From positions 62,001 through 126,000 of the forward strand of contig NZ_BDBD01000021.1 in assembly GCF_001612805.1 (NCBI RefSeq): a stretch of DNA of 64,000 nucleotides. The letters run 5' to 3'. Positions 43,325 to 50,935 of the stretch are shown piece after piece. Positions within the stretch are counted from its first letter, which is position 1. Every line of letters starts with the position of its first letter. The position numbers and the translations under genes are program-made. Below the pieces are notes generated by a model. It did not search any database. It saw only the letters and a list, made by a program, of their open reading frames with translations, and was not told where the DNA came from. Origin of the DNA: Nocardia coubleae NBRC 108252. GTDB taxonomy: Bacteria > Actinomycetota > Actinomycetes > Mycobacteriales > Mycobacteriaceae.

Positions 43325-43564
43325 ACCGACCAGCTCCTCGTCAGCTCGGCCGTCGGCACCGAACGCGGCGGCCCGAAAAATGTCCGCTTTGCACCGAATA
43401 TCCCTATATCACAACGGATTTCGGTAGCGAGCGGACCCCAACGCTAGACCTCTGAGGAGGGCGAAAACCAGGCCCGGTCCTGCGAGATGGCTCACACCCA
43501 CCGGGATGGCCGGGGCGGCGCTCCGGCAAACCGTGTCGGACCTCCGTGGCATCATGCGAGAACC

Positions 43565-45241
43565 ATGGAACTACGCAAGGGCGCGAATTCGCCGGTACCG
43601 ACATCGCTTCTCGCCGTGGTTGTTTCATGGCGGGGGGCGCAGGCTGTCGACGCCCACGCACTCCTGGTCACCGAATCCGGGCTGGTCCGCACCGATCGCG
43701 ATTTCGTCTTCTTCAACGCCCCTCGCCACGCCTCGCAGGCGGTCACCCTCGACCAGGAACCCGAACCGGGTACGGCTCGGCTGAGCATCTCCCTGCCCCG
43801 CACCGAGGCCGATATCGCCCGCATCGTCGTCACGGCATCAGTGGACGACACCACCTTCGACCGCCTCGACGACCTCACCCTCACCGTCCACGCCGCCGAC
43901 GGTCCGATCGCCCGCTTCGCTGTCGACAGCATCGAGGACGTGCAGGCGATGATGTTCGGCGAGTTCTACCGGCGCGACGGTGGCTGGCGTTTCCGCGCGA
44001 TCGGCCAGGGCTGGGCAGGCGGGCTGCGGGGGCTGGCCGTCGAATTCGGTGTCACGGTCGACGAACCGGCCGCCGTGGGCAGGGCCGAGGAACCGCGCAC
44101 CGGCCGGACCGGTGCAGAGCCGTCCGGCGCGCCCGCCCTGACCCGCCGTGTCATCGATACCCCGCCGCCACCACCGGCAGACCCCGACCTGGCCGACTGG
44201 CATCCCGACCCGGACGCGCCCGACCGCCTGCGCTGGTGGGACGGCGACGAATGGACATCGAGCGTTCGCCCATTCCTCCCGCCGACCCGAGGCCACTGCG
44301 CACGCTGCGGTAATACCTTGCGCCGCAAGCTGTTCGGCGGTCACGCTCCGTGCAAGGCGTGTGCGGCCGAGATCGACGAGTTCCTCACCCATTGGCGCAA
44401 CCGAGCCGTGCGGGTCCTCACCGGCCCCGGCACCCGATCACCGGAGTGGACGCAGGTGTGGGCGTCACTGCGGTTCCAGCGCATCGACGAGGAACAGGGC
44501 AGAGCGTTTCTGCGCGAGGACGGCCTCACCCAGGTGGAGCGGATGGTCGCGTTCGCGTTCGCCGACGGTGAGGTGTTCGCCGATGAACTCGACGCGTTCG
44601 AGCACGTCGTCGGTGAACTCGACCTGGGCGGCCCCATCGTCGACGATCTGCGCAGGCGAATGCACCGGGGCCGCACCCTGTCACGGCTGCGCGCAGGCGA
44701 GCTGCCCGCCGTCGACACCCGCGGTCTGCACCTGGACCCGGACGAACGCGTCCACCTCGACCTGCCCGCCGTGCACATCCGGATGCTGGCGCGCGGTCCA
44801 CGCCACTCCGAGGGCAGGCTGATCGGCAGCTCCAAGAAACTGCGCTTCGTCGGCGACGGCACCGGTGTGGAACTGCCCTGGTCCCGGGTGGTTTCGGTGC
44901 ATCCCGAACACGGCACCGTCGTGGTGGCCGCGACCTCCGCACGCGGCGGCGCGACCTTCGGTGTGGCCGACCCGGACTATGTGGCGGCGGCGCTCGAAGG
45001 CGCGCTGCGCGTGGCCAAACGCCTGGTCCTCACACCCGGCCAGCGCGACAGCCGCAGCATTCCCCAGGACGTGAAGGCCCTGGTGTGGCAGCGCGACGGT
45101 GGCGCGTGCGTGGAGTGCGGCGACCGGCACTACCTGGAGTTCGACCACATCATCCCGCTCAGCCGGGGCGGCGCGACGAGCGCGTCGAACCTGCAGATCC
45201 TGTGCCGGGCCTGCAACCGGGCCAAGGGCGCGCGGATCTAG
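43565..45241 (+). CDS. multidomain TerD - DUF2510 - Zn ribbon - TerB-like - PH-like - HNH nuclease protein
   Basis: 558 residues from the ATG at 43565. Residues 1-168: TerD domain (LVTESGLVRTDRDFVFFNAP, FYRRDGGWRFRAIGQGWAGG). 208-240: DUF2510 (DWHPDPDAPDRLRWWDGDEW). 245-266: zinc ribbon C245xxC248...C263xxC266. 320-375: helical region like TerB (FAFADGEVFADELDAFEHVV). 395-485: PH/GRAM-like beta domain. 502-558: HNH nuclease with C515xxC518, D527-H528-I529, N542, C547xxC550, all key residues present. TerD binds calcium in stress systems. The nuclease makes a DNA- or RNA-cutting stress or defence effector likely (inferred). Its 3' end overlaps the convergent membrane gene by 4 bp. Confidence 0.85.
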   Translation: MELRKGANSPVPTSLLAVVVSWRGAQAVDAHALLVTESGLVRTDRDFVFFNAPRHASQAVTLDQEPEPGTARLSISLPRTEADIARIVVTASVDDTTFDRLDDLTLTVHAADGPIARFAVDSIEDVQAMMFGEFYRRDGGWRFRAIGQGWAGGLRGLAVEFGVTVDEPAAVGRAEEPRTGRTGAEPSGAPALTRRVIDTPPPPPADPDLADWHPDPDAPDRLRWWDGDEWTSSVRPFLPPTRGHCARCGNTLRRKLFGGHAPCKACAAEIDEFLTHWRNRAVRVLTGPGTRSPEWTQVWASLRFQRIDEEQGRAFLREDGLTQVERMVAFAFADGEVFADELDAFEHVVGELDLGGPIVDDLRRRMHRGRTLSRLRAGELPAVDTRGLHLDPDERVHLDLPAVHIRMLARGPRHSEGRLIGSSKKLRFVGDGTGVELPWSRVVSVHPEHGTVVVAATSARGGATFGVADPDYVAAALEGALRVAKRLVLTPGQRDSRSIPQDVKALVWQRDGGACVECGDRHYLEFDHIIPLSRGGATSASNLQILCRACNRAKGARI

Positions 45242-45531
45242 CTGCCGAGAACCGCGTTCATGATGGTGCCACCGCTGGTGGCGACCACACCGCCGATCAT
45301 GGCGCCCGCGATCATCTTGGGCGATTCCATGGAGCTGCCGTTCCACTTCTCCCAGGCAAACTTTCCGCCCGCGACGGTGATGGCCAGAATGCCCGACAGA
45401 ATCATGAACCAGGTGAGGTACTGGACCATCTGCATGATCTTGTCCGAGAGCGGCGGCGCCTCCGGCGTAGGGTTGCCGACCTGCGCAAACGTCGTGACGG
45501 TGTCGGCCATCGACGTCAGAATGATGCTCAT
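45238..45531 (-). CDS. two-helix membrane protein A (VirB2/TrbC-like shape)
   Basis: 97 residues. A short N-terminus with GNPTPEAPPLSDK, first helix YLTWFMILSGILAITVAGG, short cytoplasmic loop KFAWEKWNGSSMESPK, then second helix MIAGAMIGGVVATSGGTIM. It is very similar to the protein encoded at 45736 on the other strand. Size and layout resemble VirB2/TrbC pilins or holins, but no signal peptide is seen and no secretion genes are adjacent. Function unknown. Confidence 0.75.
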   Translation of the reverse strand: MSIILTSMADTVTTFAQVGNPTPEAPPLSDKIMQMVQYLTWFMILSGILAITVAGGKFAWEKWNGSSMESPKMIAGAMIGGVVATSGGTIMNAVLGS

Positions 45532-45735
45532 AGCCTGCTCCCCTTTTCCGCGTATAGCGAACTACGTTCCAGCGCTGCCGTATTCGGACGAGTTCCAGGA
45601 TACGGCCGCGAACCCCCAGCGCACCAACAAAACCGATCGGTTCTGTCGAGGGGGTGGCTGCGACGCCGCGCCGGACGGGATACCATCGGCCACAGCAGTT
45701 CATCGCCGTTCCCCCGAGTTACCGAGTGAGCAAAC

Positions 45736-46026
45736 ATGATTCTGGCCGCTGTCGCCGATACCTTGGTCTTCACCGATACCTTGGCCCAGATCGGCAATCC
45801 GACACCCGAAGCGCCGCCGCTGTCGGAGAAGCTCTTGCAGATGGTGCGTTACTTCACGTGGTTCGTGCTGCTGTCGGGCATCATCGCCATCACCTATGCG
45901 GGTGGCAAGTTCGCCTGGGAGAAGTGGACCGGCGGTGCGATGCAGTCGCCGCGGATGGTCGCGGGCGCGATGATCGGCGGCGTGGTCGCCACCAGCGGCG
46001 GCACCATCATGAACGCCATGATCTGA
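45736..46026 (+). CDS. two-helix membrane protein B (paralogue of the 45238 gene)
   Basis: 96 residues. Shares GNPTPEAPPLS, AGGKFAWEKW and AGAMIGGVVATSGGTIMNA with protein A, about two thirds identical by eye. The two are head-to-head, 204 bp apart, so the coding regions form a large imperfect inverted repeat. A strong terminator follows. Probably a recent duplication kept in inverted orientation. Confidence 0.75.
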   Translation: MILAAVADTLVFTDTLAQIGNPTPEAPPLSEKLLQMVRYFTWFVLLSGIIAITYAGGKFAWEKWTGGAMQSPRMVAGAMIGGVVATSGGTIMNAMI

Positions 46027-46085
46027 TTCCTGTCCGCTCGGGCCGGTCCGGATGAACCGGGCCGCCTCGACCGGCAAGGACTCCC

Positions 46086-46122
46086 GACCCGGGTTCTGTT
46101 GTGGTTCAACAGGACCCGGGTC
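46086..46122. terminator. strong bidirectional terminator
   Basis: GACCCGGGTTCTGTTG / CAACAGGACCCGGGTC, a 16-bp stem with a single G-T pair and a 5-nt loop, between the small membrane gene and the FBP gene (convergent). Confidence 0.85.
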
Positions 46123-46153
46123 GCTTCAGCTGGGCTCTACTGTGTCGGCACAT
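46106..46153 (-). CDS. possible 15-residue ORF after the FBP gene
   Basis: ATG at 46153 with a strong GAAAGGAGG about 6-9 nt upstream gives MCRHSRAQLKRPGSC, ending inside the terminator stem. It starts 36 nt after the FBP stop. The ribosome binding site is much better than chance, but nothing follows in the same direction that it could control. Could be a leftover leader or a real microprotein. Confidence 0.3.
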   Translation of the reverse strand: MCRHSRAQLKRPGSC

Positions 46154-46189
46154 GGCAGCAACCTCCTTTCTGTCAGCCGGGCGGGTTCG

Positions 46190-46678
46190 CTAGGTGTAGA
46201 GCTTGTCGATGAACGCGTAGAGGTTCTCCACCACGCGCTCGGCCTTCTGCTCCACGGTCAGATCCTCGCGGTATCGGCTGCCCATCGAGGGCTTCTTCTT
46301 GTTACGGGCGTACAGCGAGCACGCGAGATCGGTGCACATGTAGCTGCCGATCGTGTTTCCGCGCCGCCCCGATTCCCCGGCCTTGTTCGCCGTCATCAGC
46401 GAGACCCCGCCGCCGGTGTGGCTGGTGAGGCACAGCGCACACATCTGCGTCTTGCCCGAACCACCCGTCTCGTGGCGCAGCGCGATGCTCACCAGCTTGC
46501 CGTCACGCGGCACGGCGATGTAGCAGCGCCCCGCGTAGGAGGGGTCGGTCCAGCCGAGGAAGTCGAGATTCTCCCACGGACGTTCGGCCAGGTCACGGGG
46601 AACATTGAGACGTTTGGCGTCGCCTTTCGAACAGTTGACGAACGACGCTCTGATCTCGCGTTCGGTGATGGGTTCCAT
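46190..46678 (-). CDS. FBP domain protein (EF-G-binding zinc-finger type)
   Basis: 162 residues from the ATG at 46678 with AGAGGA 6 nt upstream. The C-terminal treble-clef zinc finger has Cys80xxCys83 (QMCALCLTSHTGGG) and Cys115 and Cys120 (YMCTDLACSLYARNKKKP), as in the FBP_C family that includes the fusidic-acid resistance protein FusB. FusB binds EF-G and frees it from the ribosome. Whether this homologue protects against fusidic acid or acts in recycling stalled EF-G is not known. Confidence 0.85.
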   Translation of the reverse strand: MEPITEREIRASFVNCSKGDAKRLNVPRDLAERPWENLDFLGWTDPSYAGRCYIAVPRDGKLVSIALRHETGGSGKTQMCALCLTSHTGGGVSLMTANKAGESGRRGNTIGSYMCTDLACSLYARNKKKPSMGSRYREDLTVEQKAERVVENLYAFIDKLYT

Positions 46679-46771
46679 CGCATTCCTCTCGGTAGTCGAA
46701 CACAAAACGTAGCCACGCTAACGAGTTGCCCACCCGCTGACAACCGAGTTTCTCCAGCTCACACGGCCTCC

Positions 46772-46803
46772 ATGCCCCGGCGGCGATCCGGCCGCCGGGG
46801 CAT
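46772..46803 (-). terminator. terminator of the OYE gene
   Basis: ATGCCCCGGCGGC / GCCGCCGGGGCAT, perfect 13-bp stem with a 6-nt loop, 8 bp beyond the OYE gene stop. Confidence 0.8.
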
Positions 46804-46811
46804 CCGGCCGG

Positions 46812-47912
46812 TCACGCCACGGATTCGAGGACCGGGTAGTCGGTGTAGCCGGTCGCATCGCCACCGTAGAAGTAGTCCTCACGGAACTGGTTGATCGGCG
46901 CGCCGTCGCGCAACCTGGCGACGAGGTCGGGATTGGCCAGGAACGACCGGCCGAGCGAGACCAGGTCGGCACCCGCGGCGAGTAGTTCCTCGGCCGCGGA
47001 CCTGCCACCGTCGCCAGGCAACGGCGAACCCCAGCCGAGCACCGGGTTGGCGATCAGCACGCCGTCCCAGCCCGCCCGGATCCGCTCGAACACCGGGGTT
47101 CCCGGGTCGGCGAACACCACGTGCAGGTAGGCAAGACCGCGACCGCCGAGTGCGGCGACCAGCGCGGTGTACAGCTCCTCGGTGTCGGATTCGACGATGT
47201 CGTTGGCGCCGACGCCGGGTGCGATGCGCACCCCGACCCGCTCCGGTCCGATCGCCGCGGCCACGGCCTCGACCACCTCCACGGTGAACCGGATGCGGTT
47301 ATCGACGGTGCCGCCGTATTCGTCGGTGCGCTGGTTGGTGTTGTCGGACAGGAACTGGTGCAGCAGCATGCCGTTGGCGCTGTGCACCTCCACGCCGTCG
47401 AACCCGGCCGCGATCGCGTTGCGGGCCGCCTGCGCGAAATCCTGAACGGTGCCGTGGATGTCGTCGACGCTCAGCTCCCGGGGAATCACCGCGTCCTTCG
47501 AGCCTGCCGCGGTGCGGATCGGCGTCGAGAGCCGAACCGGTGAAGGGGCGACCGGGACGGCACCGCTGTTGTCCGGATGCCCGACGCGACCACCGTGCTG
47601 CACCTGCAGGAAGGTCCGCCCGCCCGCCGCGTGGATCGCCTCGGTGATCCCGCGCCAGCCGGCGATGTGGGCATCGGTGTAGATGCCGGGGATGCCCGCG
47701 AATGTGATGCCCACCTGGTTGGGGCTGGCCGCCTCGGCGATGATCAGACCGGCGTCGGCGCGCTGGGCGTAGTAGGTCGCCATCAGTTCGGTCGGGCTAC
47801 CGTCCTCGGCCGCCCGGTTGCGCGTCATCGGCGCCATCACGAGCCGGTTGGGGAGTTGGAGAGCACCGACAACGGCCGCATCGAAAAGGCTGGGTACCGC
47901 ATTCTTCGTCAT
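46812..47912 (-). CDS. old yellow enzyme family ene-reductase
   Basis: 366 residues. FMN-binding TIM barrel with NRLVMAPMTRNRA near the start, LQVQHGGRVGH, the substrate and active-site region VEVHSANGMLLHQFLSDNTNQRTDEYGG, and C-terminal SLGRSFLANPDL. It reduces the C=C bond of unsaturated carbonyls or nitro-compounds with NAD(P)H. Divergent from a MerR gene with a shared palindrome in the spacer; it is the probable target of that regulator. Confidence 0.92.
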   Translation of the reverse strand: MTKNAVPSLFDAAVVGALQLPNRLVMAPMTRNRAAEDGSPTELMATYYAQRADAGLIIAEAASPNQVGITFAGIPGIYTDAHIAGWRGITEAIHAAGGRTFLQVQHGGRVGHPDNSGAVPVAPSPVRLSTPIRTAAGSKDAVIPRELSVDDIHGTVQDFAQAARNAIAAGFDGVEVHSANGMLLHQFLSDNTNQRTDEYGGTVDNRIRFTVEVVEAVAAAIGPERVGVRIAPGVGANDIVESDTEELYTALVAALGGRGLAYLHVVFADPGTPVFERIRAGWDGVLIANPVLGWGSPLPGDGGRSAAEELLAAGADLVSLGRSFLANPDLVARLRDGAPINQFREDYFYGGDATGYTDYPVLESVA

Positions 47913-47926
47913 GCGGATACGGTAAA

Positions 47927-47952
47927 ACTTGACATTGGTGTGAAGTTCAAGT
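47927..47952. promoter_or_regulatory. MerR-type operator between OYE and MerR genes
   Basis: Inverted repeat ACTTGA (47927-47932) ... TCAAGT (47947-47952), with a 14-bp centre that also includes AAGTT. The layout is that of MerR operators placed between promoter elements. It lies in the 65-bp spacer between the divergent genes. Confidence 0.65.
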
Positions 47953-47977
47953 CGATGCGTGAAAGGCCTGGTGGCGC

Positions 47978-48355
47978 ATGCGAATCGGGGAGCTCGCGGC
48001 GCGGACCGGCGTCAGCGAACGGTCACTTCGCTACTACGAGGAGCAGGGTTTGCTTGCCTCTGGCCGTACCCCCGGCGGCCACCGTGACTACCCCGATCTC
48101 GCCGTGGACCGGGTGATCCACATCCAGGAGCTGTACGCGGCCGGACTGTCCAGCAAGAAGATCGGCCAGATCCTGTGCTGCATCCGCGACGCCGACGGCC
48201 GGGCCAACGAGAACGCCACGCCCGAACTCATCGATGAACTCTGCACCGAACGAGCCAGGATCGACCGCACGATCGCCGACCTGATCCGCTCCAGGGATGT
48301 CCTCGACGACGTCATCGCACGAGCCTCGGAAGACATTCCCGTCGCCGCGGAATAG
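47978..48355 (+). CDS. MerR-family transcriptional regulator
   Basis: 125 residues. N-terminal MerR helix-turn-helix (MRIGELAARTGVSERSLRYYEEQGLL), then HRDYPDLAVDRVIHIQELYAAGLSSKKIGQIL, and a coiled-coil dimer helix ending in acidic residues. A single cysteine pair (LCC) in the linker could sense electrophiles or metal. It is predicted to control the OYE gene. Its stop is 5 bp from the convergent TerD-vWA gene. Confidence 0.9.
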   Translation: MRIGELAARTGVSERSLRYYEEQGLLASGRTPGGHRDYPDLAVDRVIHIQELYAAGLSSKKIGQILCCIRDADGRANENATPELIDELCTERARIDRTIADLIRSRDVLDDVIARASEDIPVAAE

Positions 48356-48360
48356 CCCCG

Positions 48361-49587
48361 CTACCGGACGATTCCGGCCGCCCGGGCGGCGCGCAGCCAG
48401 TCGGGGAACTCGCTGAGCAGGCGTCGGTAGAGTTCGGCGTCGTCGAGCTGGTCGATGTCGGGGACGGCGAAGAAGCCCGCGTTGTCGACCACCCGGCCGT
48501 CGAGTTCGTCCAGGGTGCGCAGCACACCGAAGTTGGCGGGGCCGAGGCCGATGAACTGCCAGAACGCGGGCAGGTGGGCGGCCTCGCGCATGAGCGCGGC
48601 GATTTCGCGTTTCTTGGCGAAGCCGCCGTCGGTGAAGAACAGGACGAGCGTGGGCCGGGTGCTGCCGTGCAGGGTGTCGATCACCGCGCGCATGATCGGC
48701 AGTTCGTCGTTGCGTCCGCCGAGGCTGCCGTAGTCGATACCGTCGTGGGTGCCGTTCAGGTGCAGATAGGTCTGCGTCCAGCGCTCGGCGTCGGCCACGG
48801 TGATGTCCGGGAGTTTCGCGTAGGACAGGGCGTAGAGGTAGGCCTCGAGGGTGCCGTCGTCGTCGAGCTGGGTAGCGACCGGGATCATGCGCTCCACCAC
48901 CCGGTGCACGGTACCGGCGCGATACATCTTCTGCATGCTGCCGGTCTTGTCGATCACCAGCACGACCCGCGCCCGCGTGCCGAACGCGCTCTTGTCGATG
49001 AGGATCTTGGCGACTGCCTGCTTACGCATATCCAGCTGCTGCCGCTTCTCGAACGACAGCGCGTGCTCGCCGGGCACCGTCCTCGGTGCCGCGACGACTT
49101 CCGGTTCGTCGTCGACACTCACCCCGTGATCGGTGACCAGATCGGCGAACCCGCCGGCATACCCCTGCCCGACCGCGCGCACCTTCCACTGCTCACCCCG
49201 GCGATACAGTTCGAGCGCGATCACCACGGTCTCTCGATCCAAGCCCTCGATCAGGTACTCGCACACGGTGTTTCCCGCGGCATCGGCCACGACCGCGACC
49301 GGCGCCGGTCCACTCCCGAAGGTCTGCCCGTCGGCGGTGATCACCGCCCGGATCTGCGCGATCTCACCCGGCACCTGGTCCGGCGTGACATGGAGCGCCG
49401 CCCCGTCCAAACGGACCCCTTGTGCCCCCGGTTGATTGAAGAACACGAAATCGGCATCCGTTCGAACCTTGCCCACCTCGGTGACCAGCAGCGCCGAAAG
49501 ATCCGCCGCCACACCACCGCGCACCGACAGCACCACCTCCCCCGCCGCCAGCCCCAGGTTCTGCCCCTTCACCAGCACAGCAGCCAT
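48361..49587 (-). CDS. TerD - vWA fusion protein (TerF-like)
   Basis: 408 residues from the ATG at 49587 with GAGGGG 7 nt upstream; a longer start would add 11 residues. Residues 1-160: TerD domain (VLVKGQNLGLAAGE, VRTDADFVFFNQP, GEQWKVRAVGQGYAGGFADL). Residues 205-395: vWA domain with MIDAS D213-K-T-G-S217 and LVLFFTDGGFAKKREI. No signal peptide, so cytoplasmic. TerD-vWA proteins belong to tellurite/stress (Ter) systems. Divergent from the ATP-grasp gene. Confidence 0.9.
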   Translation of the reverse strand: MAAVLVKGQNLGLAAGEVVLSVRGGVAADLSALLVTEVGKVRTDADFVFFNQPGAQGVRLDGAALHVTPDQVPGEIAQIRAVITADGQTFGSGPAPVAVVADAAGNTVCEYLIEGLDRETVVIALELYRRGEQWKVRAVGQGYAGGFADLVTDHGVSVDDEPEVVAAPRTVPGEHALSFEKRQQLDMRKQAVAKILIDKSAFGTRARVVLVIDKTGSMQKMYRAGTVHRVVERMIPVATQLDDDGTLEAYLYALSYAKLPDITVADAERWTQTYLHLNGTHDGIDYGSLGGRNDELPIMRAVIDTLHGSTRPTLVLFFTDGGFAKKREIAALMREAAHLPAFWQFIGLGPANFGVLRTLDELDGRVVDNAGFFAVPDIDQLDDAELYRRLLSEFPDWLRAARAAGIVR

Positions 49588-49705
49588 CGCACGCCCCTCA
49601 TCTCGCACCCGATGCCCCACACCCTAGGCCAAACCCGTCAACCGCGGACGAGGTCAGCGAGCGCACGTAGGATGAGCATTCGACCTCGAGATCGGGAGGC
49701 GCAGG

Positions 49706-50455
49706 GTGGATTTCACCGTCGCATACGCCGGTTCCGGACCTATGCGCCACGAAGAACGACTACTCACCGAAGGCCTGGGGAAACTCGGAATCCCGATCCG
49801 CCACTACAGCATCAAACGCATCCACCGCAGACAACTGCCGCTCGGCCTCGAGACCTTCGTCGCCGGTGACATGCCCGCGATGCACGGGGCGATGCGCCAG
49901 CTGGGCATCCCGATACCGCTGCCCGACGACTATCCCGAGGTGCTGGGGAGTTTCCTCGGTCGAAAGGTCTGGACTTCGACATTGGGTCAGGTCGAACGCA
50001 CGATGGAAAGCTCCTCCGCAGCACCGGTTTTCGTCAAACCTGCGGACCGCCGCAAGAGCTTCACGGGCACGGTCTGCTATTCGGAACACGACTTCGGCGC
50101 GTGGGGTGGAGCGAGCAGGCATCAGCGTGTCCGGTGCTCGGAGGTCGTCACCTGGGTCAGCGAATTCCGGGTGTATGTCATCGGCGGCCAGGTCGTCGCG
50201 ACAGACCACTATGCAGGCGATGATTCCGCTCAGCTCGATATGAATGTCGTGCATGCGGCCGTCGACATCTACCACCGCAGCGGCACTGCGCCCAGCGCCT
50301 ACGCCATCGACTTCGGCGTGCTCGCGAACGGGGACACCGCACTTGTCGAAGTCAACGACGGCTATGCCCTCGGGGCCTATCGGATCGCGGCGGATCATTA
50401 CACCGAACTGCTGATGACACGGTGGCAAGAGCTGCTGGCGATGGCGCGGAGCTGA
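49706..50455 (+). CDS. ATP-grasp enzyme, R2K-type (DUF4343-like)
   Basis: 249 residues from a GTG at 49706 with GGGAGG 9 nt upstream. Seen: Lys111 in VFVKPADRRKSF, Glu153-Phe-Arg155 in VSEFRVYVIGGQVV, Asp202 and E215-V-N217 in VEVNDGYALG, the ATP-grasp pattern with arginines replacing lysines that defines the R2K group. Such enzymes join an amino group to a carboxylate using ATP. The substrate is unknown. The group is found in phage and conflict loci. Followed after 3 bp by a gene of unknown family. Confidence 0.72.
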   Translation: MDFTVAYAGSGPMRHEERLLTEGLGKLGIPIRHYSIKRIHRRQLPLGLETFVAGDMPAMHGAMRQLGIPIPLPDDYPEVLGSFLGRKVWTSTLGQVERTMESSSAAPVFVKPADRRKSFTGTVCYSEHDFGAWGGASRHQRVRCSEVVTWVSEFRVYVIGGQVVATDHYAGDDSAQLDMNVVHAAVDIYHRSGTAPSAYAIDFGVLANGDTALVEVNDGYALGAYRIAADHYTELLMTRWQELLAMARS

Positions 50456-50458
50456 ATC

Positions 50459-50935
50459 ATGACCCCGAATGAACGCTTCCTCCGGCTAGGGGCTGCTCAC
50501 CGGCGACAGGTTCATCTGTCGCTGTGTGCCGATGTCCTCACGACGTGGACCGGTTATGTTCAGGGAAACCCTGCCGCGCTTCGCTATCGCGACTCGGTGG
50601 TCGGGATGCGCCACCACGTAGACGTCGAACTTCCGATCGAAGCCTTCAAGGCGGCTCGGGCCGGTGTGGACCTCGCGAATATCGGCAGTCGCTACCTCGA
50701 GCCCATTGCCGCGTTGCAAGCCGACGATTTGGCCTTCCCCGATCCGGTCGAGTTCGCTTACTACGCCATCTACAACTGCTTCCGCAAGTACGTCTCGGGT
50801 GAGGACATCGCGGACTGGCTGATCGTCAACCAGGCGTTGGCGGTGCACGATCCCGGTGAGGCGGCGCAACGTCTGACGCGGGCCATCGACGGCGTCGATC
50901 CCGTCACGGGCGAGGGTGTGTCATCCGGCCGGTGA
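50459..50935 (+). CDS. uncharacterised partner of the ATP-grasp enzyme
   Basis: 158 residues. It begins 3 bp after the ATP-grasp stop, so it is almost certainly co-expressed. Soluble and mostly helical, with HHVDVELPIEAFKAAR and FAYYAIYNCFRKYVSGEDIADWLIVNQAL. No known motif recognised. It could be the protein substrate, an immunity or regulatory protein, or a structural partner. Overlaps the convergent GNAT gene by 15 bp. Confidence 0.65.
   Translation: MTPNERFLRLGAAHRRQVHLSLCADVLTTWTGYVQGNPAALRYRDSVVGMRHHVDVELPIEAFKAARAGVDLANIGSRYLEPIAALQADDLAFPDPVEFAYYAIYNCFRKYVSGEDIADWLIVNQALAVHDPGEAAQRLTRAIDGVDPVTGEGVSSGR

Noticed and set aside
43487..43564. 26-residue N-terminal extension of the TerD-HNH gene
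   Set aside because: The strong AGGAGG-like bases near 43456 are too far from 43487, and the TerD domain begins directly at the ATG at 43565.
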